From the NCBI GenBank assembly GCA_027489415.1, contig JAIXZU010000048.1, forward strand, positions 1 to 7,402: a stretch of DNA of 7,402 nucleotides, read 5' to 3'. Numbering within the stretch: position 1 is the stretch's first letter; each line of letters begins with the position of its first letter. Both the position numbers and the translations under genes were made by a program. The notes under the pieces are model-generated. The model was given only the letters and a program-made list of their open reading frames with translations. It had not been told where the DNA came from and did not search any database. Below are positions 5,181 through 7,402 of this stretch, in pieces. Source of the stretch: Alphaproteobacteria bacterium (GTDB taxonomy: Bacteria; Pseudomonadota; Alphaproteobacteria; UBA2136; UBA6156).

Positions 5181-5720
5181 ATGTCCAGCCTCACCCAACG
5201 CCTCGAAGGCGCCATCAACGCCACCAAACATGAATTCTCCGGCCTCCGCACCGGCCGCGCCAGCGCGGACCTTCTTTCCCCCGTCATGGTCGAAGCCTAC
5301 GGCGCCAAAATGCCGCTCTCACAGGTCGGCACCGTCAGCGTCGCGGACAGCCGCATGCTCACCGTCAACGTCTGGGATAAATCCCTCGTCGCCGCCACCG
5401 AAAAAGGCATCCGGGACGCCGGCCTCGGCCTGAACCCGTCCTCCGACGGCCAACTGGTGCGCATCCCGCTGCCCGAACTCAACGAGCAACGCCGCCTCGA
5501 ACTCGTCAAACTGGCCAAAAAGTACGCCGAGGAAGGCCGTATCGCCATCCGCAACGTCCGCCGGGATGGTATGGACGAAGTGAAGAAGATGAAGGAAGAC
5601 GGCCTAGGCGAAGACGACGCCAAGCGCGAAATGGAGAAAATTGAGAAGGAAATTGAAGGCTTTATCGCCCAAATCGACGCTCTCCTCGCCGCCAAGGAAA
5701 AGGACATCATGACCCTCTAA
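5181..5720 (+). CDS. frr: Ribosome recycling factor
   Basis: Frr (RRF) acts with EF-G to split the post-termination ribosome and release mRNA and tRNA in the cytoplasm. The 179-aa product covers the whole family (usually about 185 aa), with a slightly shorter N-terminus. Conserved blocks are EFSGLRTGRAS (18-28), VEAYGAKMPLSQVGTVSV (37-54), GLGLNPSSDGQLVRIPLPEL (81-100), the NVRRDG motif of the helical domain (125-130), and IDALLAAKEKDIM near the C-terminus (165-177). The ATG at 5181 is the only reasonable start, but it is preceded by a heptamer tandem repeat rather than a Shine-Dalgarno sequence. In many alphaproteobacteria pyrH precedes frr; here rnr lies divergently upstream. uppS follows after 122 nt on the same strand, with no clear terminator between, so co-transcription is likely. 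Confidence 0.96.
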   Translation: MSSLTQRLEGAINATKHEFSGLRTGRASADLLSPVMVEAYGAKMPLSQVGTVSVADSRMLTVNVWDKSLVAATEKGIRDAGLGLNPSSDGQLVRIPLPELNEQRRLELVKLAKKYAEEGRIAIRNVRRDGMDEVKKMKEDGLGEDDAKREMEKIEKEIEGFIAQIDALLAAKEKDIMTL

Positions 5721-5776
5721 CAAACGAGGATGAGGAAGAGAGAGATGGGTAAAAAGTTACATTATGCCCATGTAAT

Positions 5777-5811
5777 CCTTGAACCTTATACCTTTAACCT
5801 TTAATCCTTTA
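5777..5811. repeat. Heptamer tandem repeat CCTTTAA-type before uppS
   Basis: Five successive 7-nt units, CCTTGAA, CCTTATA, CCTTTAA, CCTTTAA and TCCTTTA, lie in the frr-uppS gap. The array is 31 nt from the uppS ATG. Its unit differs from that of the frr and rseP arrays, but the period is the same. Confidence 0.85.
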
Positions 5812-5842
5812 CTTTGCATACACAATAAGGTAAATCCCCCGT

Positions 5843-6553
5843 ATGAAATCCCACCTGCCCACACACGTAGCATTCATCATGGATGGCAATGGCCGCTGGG
5901 CGCAAAAGCGCGGGCTTGCCCGCCTCAAGGGGCACGCCGCAGGTGTGGAAACCGTGCGCAGCGTCTGCGAGGAACTCTCCAAACTGGGCGTGGAATACGT
6001 CACTTTCTACACCTTCAGCACGGAAAACTGGAAGCGCCCGTGGGAGGAAGTCTCCGGCCTCTTCACGCTCATGCGCAGCTACTTCAAGTCGGAACTGAAC
6101 ACGATTATCGAAAAAGGCCTCCGCATCCGCTTTATTGGGGACAGGGGCGAGGGCACCAAACTACCCGCGGACATCCTCGAACTCATGAACGAAGTCGAAG
6201 CCAAAACCGCGCACAACACCAAGCTGCACGCCACCTTCGCCATCAATTATTCGGGTCGGGACGAACTCCTCCGCGCCGCCCGCAAACTGGCCGCCGAAGG
6301 CACGGAAATCACCGCGGACACCTTCGAAACCGCGCTGGACACCCACGGCCTGCCGGACCCTGACTTCATCATCCGCACCAGCGGCGAACAACGCATCTCC
6401 AACTTCCTGCTCTGGCAAATCGCCTACGCGGAACTCTATTTCTGCGACGCCGCCTGGCCGGACTTCACCGCCACCCACCTTCAAGCCGCCCTCAGCGCCT
6501 ACACCACGCGCCAGCGCCGCTTCGGTGCCGTCCCCGCCACCACCGCAGCCTAA
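5843..6553 (+). CDS. uppS: Undecaprenyl diphosphate synthase (cis-prenyltransferase)
   Basis: UppS condenses eight isopentenyl diphosphates onto farnesyl diphosphate to make the C55 lipid carrier for peptidoglycan and O-antigen synthesis, at the cytoplasmic membrane. The 236-aa length is typical. All family motifs are visible: HVAFIMDGNGRWA (8-20) with the catalytic Asp at D14, TFYTFSTENWKRP (54-66), FIGDR (97-101), INYSGRDE (134-141), RTSGEQRISNFLLWQ (178-192), the metal-binding Glu at E198 in AELYF, and WPDF (205-208). Translation probably uses AAGG at 5827-5830, with a rather long spacing of 12 nt to the ATG. frr precedes it on the same strand, the usual partner. A strong terminator starts 20 nt after the stop codon, so cdsA and dxr, which often follow uppS, are not in the same unit here. 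Confidence 0.97.
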   Translation: MKSHLPTHVAFIMDGNGRWAQKRGLARLKGHAAGVETVRSVCEELSKLGVEYVTFYTFSTENWKRPWEEVSGLFTLMRSYFKSELNTIIEKGLRIRFIGDRGEGTKLPADILELMNEVEAKTAHNTKLHATFAINYSGRDELLRAARKLAAEGTEITADTFETALDTHGLPDPDFIIRTSGEQRISNFLLWQIAYAELYFCDAAWPDFTATHLQAALSAYTTRQRRFGAVPATTAA

Positions 6554-6572
6554 ACAGTCAGTCGCAAATATC

Positions 6573-6598
6573 AAAACGGGGGCCTCCCCGTTTTTTTT
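6573..6598 (+). terminator. Strong intrinsic terminator after uppS
   Basis: AAAACGGGG (6573-6581) pairs with CCCCGTTTT (6586-6594) around GCCT, and the T-run extends to 6598 (eight T). It ends the frr-uppS transcript and separates it from rseP. Confidence 0.93.
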
Positions 6599-6699
6599 AG
6601 CCTCCAACAGCTTGAATGGTCACGCAATCACTCAATCGCGCATTCACACTATCACCCACCCTGCCTCCCAATTCCCCACCCAAAACATCCGCCCGCAAA

Positions 6700-6728
6700 C
6701 CTTGTGCCTTGTGCCCTTGTGCCTTGTG
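6700..6728. repeat. Heptamer tandem repeat CCTTGTG before rseP
   Basis: CCTTGTG occurs four times: 6700-6706, 6707-6713, 6715-6721 and 6722-6728. One extra C lies between the second and third copies. It ends 15 nt before the proposed rseP ATG, so it again covers the region where a ribosome binding site or promoter element would be expected. Confidence 0.85.
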
Positions 6729-6743
6729 CCCTATCGTGCCCCC

Positions 6744-7402
6744 ATGCAAAACACCGTCACGAATCCCGACTTCCTCTCCCAGCTCGCCACTCTCGCCCAA
6801 TCCGTCCCCGGCGGCACCATGGCCTTCACCGTCACTCTGTTTATTCTCGTCCTCGGGGTTCTCATTTTTGTGCATGAACTCGGCCACTACCTTGCCGCCC
6901 GCTCCGTCGGCATCCGCGTGGATGCCTTCTCCATCGGCTTCGGTAAGGAAATCTTCGGCTGGACGGACAAACACGGCACGCGCTGGAAAATCGCCCTCAT
7001 TCCCATGGGTGGCTACGTGCAAATGCACGGTCAGGAAGACGGCAAAGCCTACAGCAATGAAAACGACCCGGACTCCTTCTCCGCCAAAGCCATCTGGCAG
7101 CGCGCATGGGTTATCGCCGCAGGCCCGCTTTTCAACCTCATCTTCGGCTTCATCCTGCTGCTGGCTGTCATGCTCAGCGGCGAACACCGCCTCAAAGCCC
7201 AAGTCGGCCAAACCGTGCCGGACATGCCCGCTGCAGCCGTCTTCCAGCCCGGCGACACCATCCTCGCCATGAACACCGAACCCGTCGCGGACTGGGACGC
7301 CTTCCAAAAGAAAACGCAGGAAAATCTCGACGCTCCCATCGACGTTACATTTGAGCGTAACGGCGAAATGATGAACGCCATGGTCACCCCGAAAGTCACC
7401 CA
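6744..7402 (+). CDS. rseP: RseP/MmpA-type site-2 protease, 5' part (cut by window end)
   Basis: RseP is an intramembrane zinc metalloprotease (M50) that performs site-2 cleavage, for example of anti-sigma factors after stress, and clears remnant signal peptides. The window holds 219 codons, with no stop before 7402. A first membrane helix (about 27-52) contains the active site HELGH (H44, E45, H48). The conserved IALIPMGGYVQM (83-94) and a second membrane helix with GPLFNLIFG (127-135) follow. A periplasmic PDZ domain then begins near 147 (QVGQTVPDMPAAAVFQPGDT, 153-172). The third zinc-ligand motif lies beyond the window. The ATG at 6744 gives about 25 residues before the first helix, longer than usual. 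The ATG at 6819 (M26) would give the classical N-terminus. Neither has a Shine-Dalgarno sequence. The uppS terminator upstream means it needs its own promoter, which I could not identify in 6599-6743. Confidence 0.93.
   Translation, partial: MQNTVTNPDFLSQLATLAQSVPGGTMAFTVTLFILVLGVLIFVHELGHYLAARSVGIRVDAFSIGFGKEIFGWTDKHGTRWKIALIPMGGYVQMHGQEDGKAYSNENDPDSFSAKAIWQRAWVIAAGPLFNLIFGFILLLAVMLSGEHRLKAQVGQTVPDMPAAAVFQPGDTILAMNTEPVADWDAFQKKTQENLDAPIDVTFERNGEMMNAMVTPKVT

Noticed and set aside
5069..5287. N-terminal extension of RNase R by 73 residues
   Set aside because: It would be encoded antisense through the start of frr and the heptamer array (giving Phe/Cys/Val/Leu-rich repeats), with no family similarity. 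The ATG at 5068 is the natural start.
5757..5775. TTACAT/ATGTAA inverted repeat after frr as a terminator
   Set aside because: The 6-bp A/T-rich stem has no T-run on the + strand. It is too weak to separate frr from uppS.
5137..6728. CRISPR-like arrays
   Set aside because: The repeats are only 7 nt long with no spacers, so they are simple tandem repeats.
6616..7272. A 218-codon + strand ORF over the rseP region, and - strand ORFs at 6597-7307
   Set aside because: They are in other frames over rseP, Ser/Pro-rich or Gly-rich, while the rseP frame carries HELGH, the GPLFN motif and a PDZ domain.

Overview
The window looks like chromosomal DNA of a Gram-negative bacterium, most probably an alphaproteobacterium. 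The Frr, UppS and RNase R sequences read as alphaproteobacterial, the coding is GC-rich with mostly C-ending codons, and a frr-uppS-rseP neighbourhood is present. I could run no database search, so the lineage is an inference from recognisable protein motifs. No CRISPR array, insertion sequence, prophage gene or tRNA/rRNA gene was seen.

Layout. Positions 1-182 are a non-coding leader with a weak promoter candidate and two small hairpins. The secE-nusG operon follows on the + strand (183-1172) and ends in a bidirectional terminator shared with a convergent small gene. From 1215 to 5068 all genes lie on the - strand. In transcription order these are rnr (RNase R, 5068-2966), a 62-aa gene of unknown function with its own promoter and strong terminator (2904-2716), an M50B-like membrane metallopeptidase that may be leaderless (2579-1854), and a 50-aa membrane peptide (1367-1215). 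The CDS-free stretch 1368-1853 is not empty. It holds a strong imperfect inverted repeat (1721-1785) and, on the - strand, a promoter, a structured transcript of about 180 nt and an intrinsic terminator (about 1625-1446), upstream of the 50-aa peptide. From 5181 the + strand carries frr, uppS with a strong terminator, and the 5' part of rseP, which runs off the window.

Functionally this is mostly housekeeping: protein export (SecE), transcription elongation and antitermination (NusG), RNA turnover (RNase R), ribosome recycling (Frr), cell-wall lipid carrier synthesis (UppS) and intramembrane proteolysis (RseP plus a second M50-type protein). The unusual points are the arrangement and the additions. 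secE-nusG is not followed by rplK. cdsA and dxr are missing between uppS and rseP. NusG carries a Lys/Ala-rich N-terminal tail of about 75 residues. RNase R has a short N-terminus.

The most distinctive pattern is a set of short tandem arrays with a period of about 7 nt. Each array has a different unit. They sit at the M50B stop codon, directly before frr, before uppS, before rseP, and inside the 3' part of the rnr reading frame. The best candidates for something undescribed are this heptamer family, the 1446-1625 RNA with its 50-aa partner, and the autonomous 62-aa gene.
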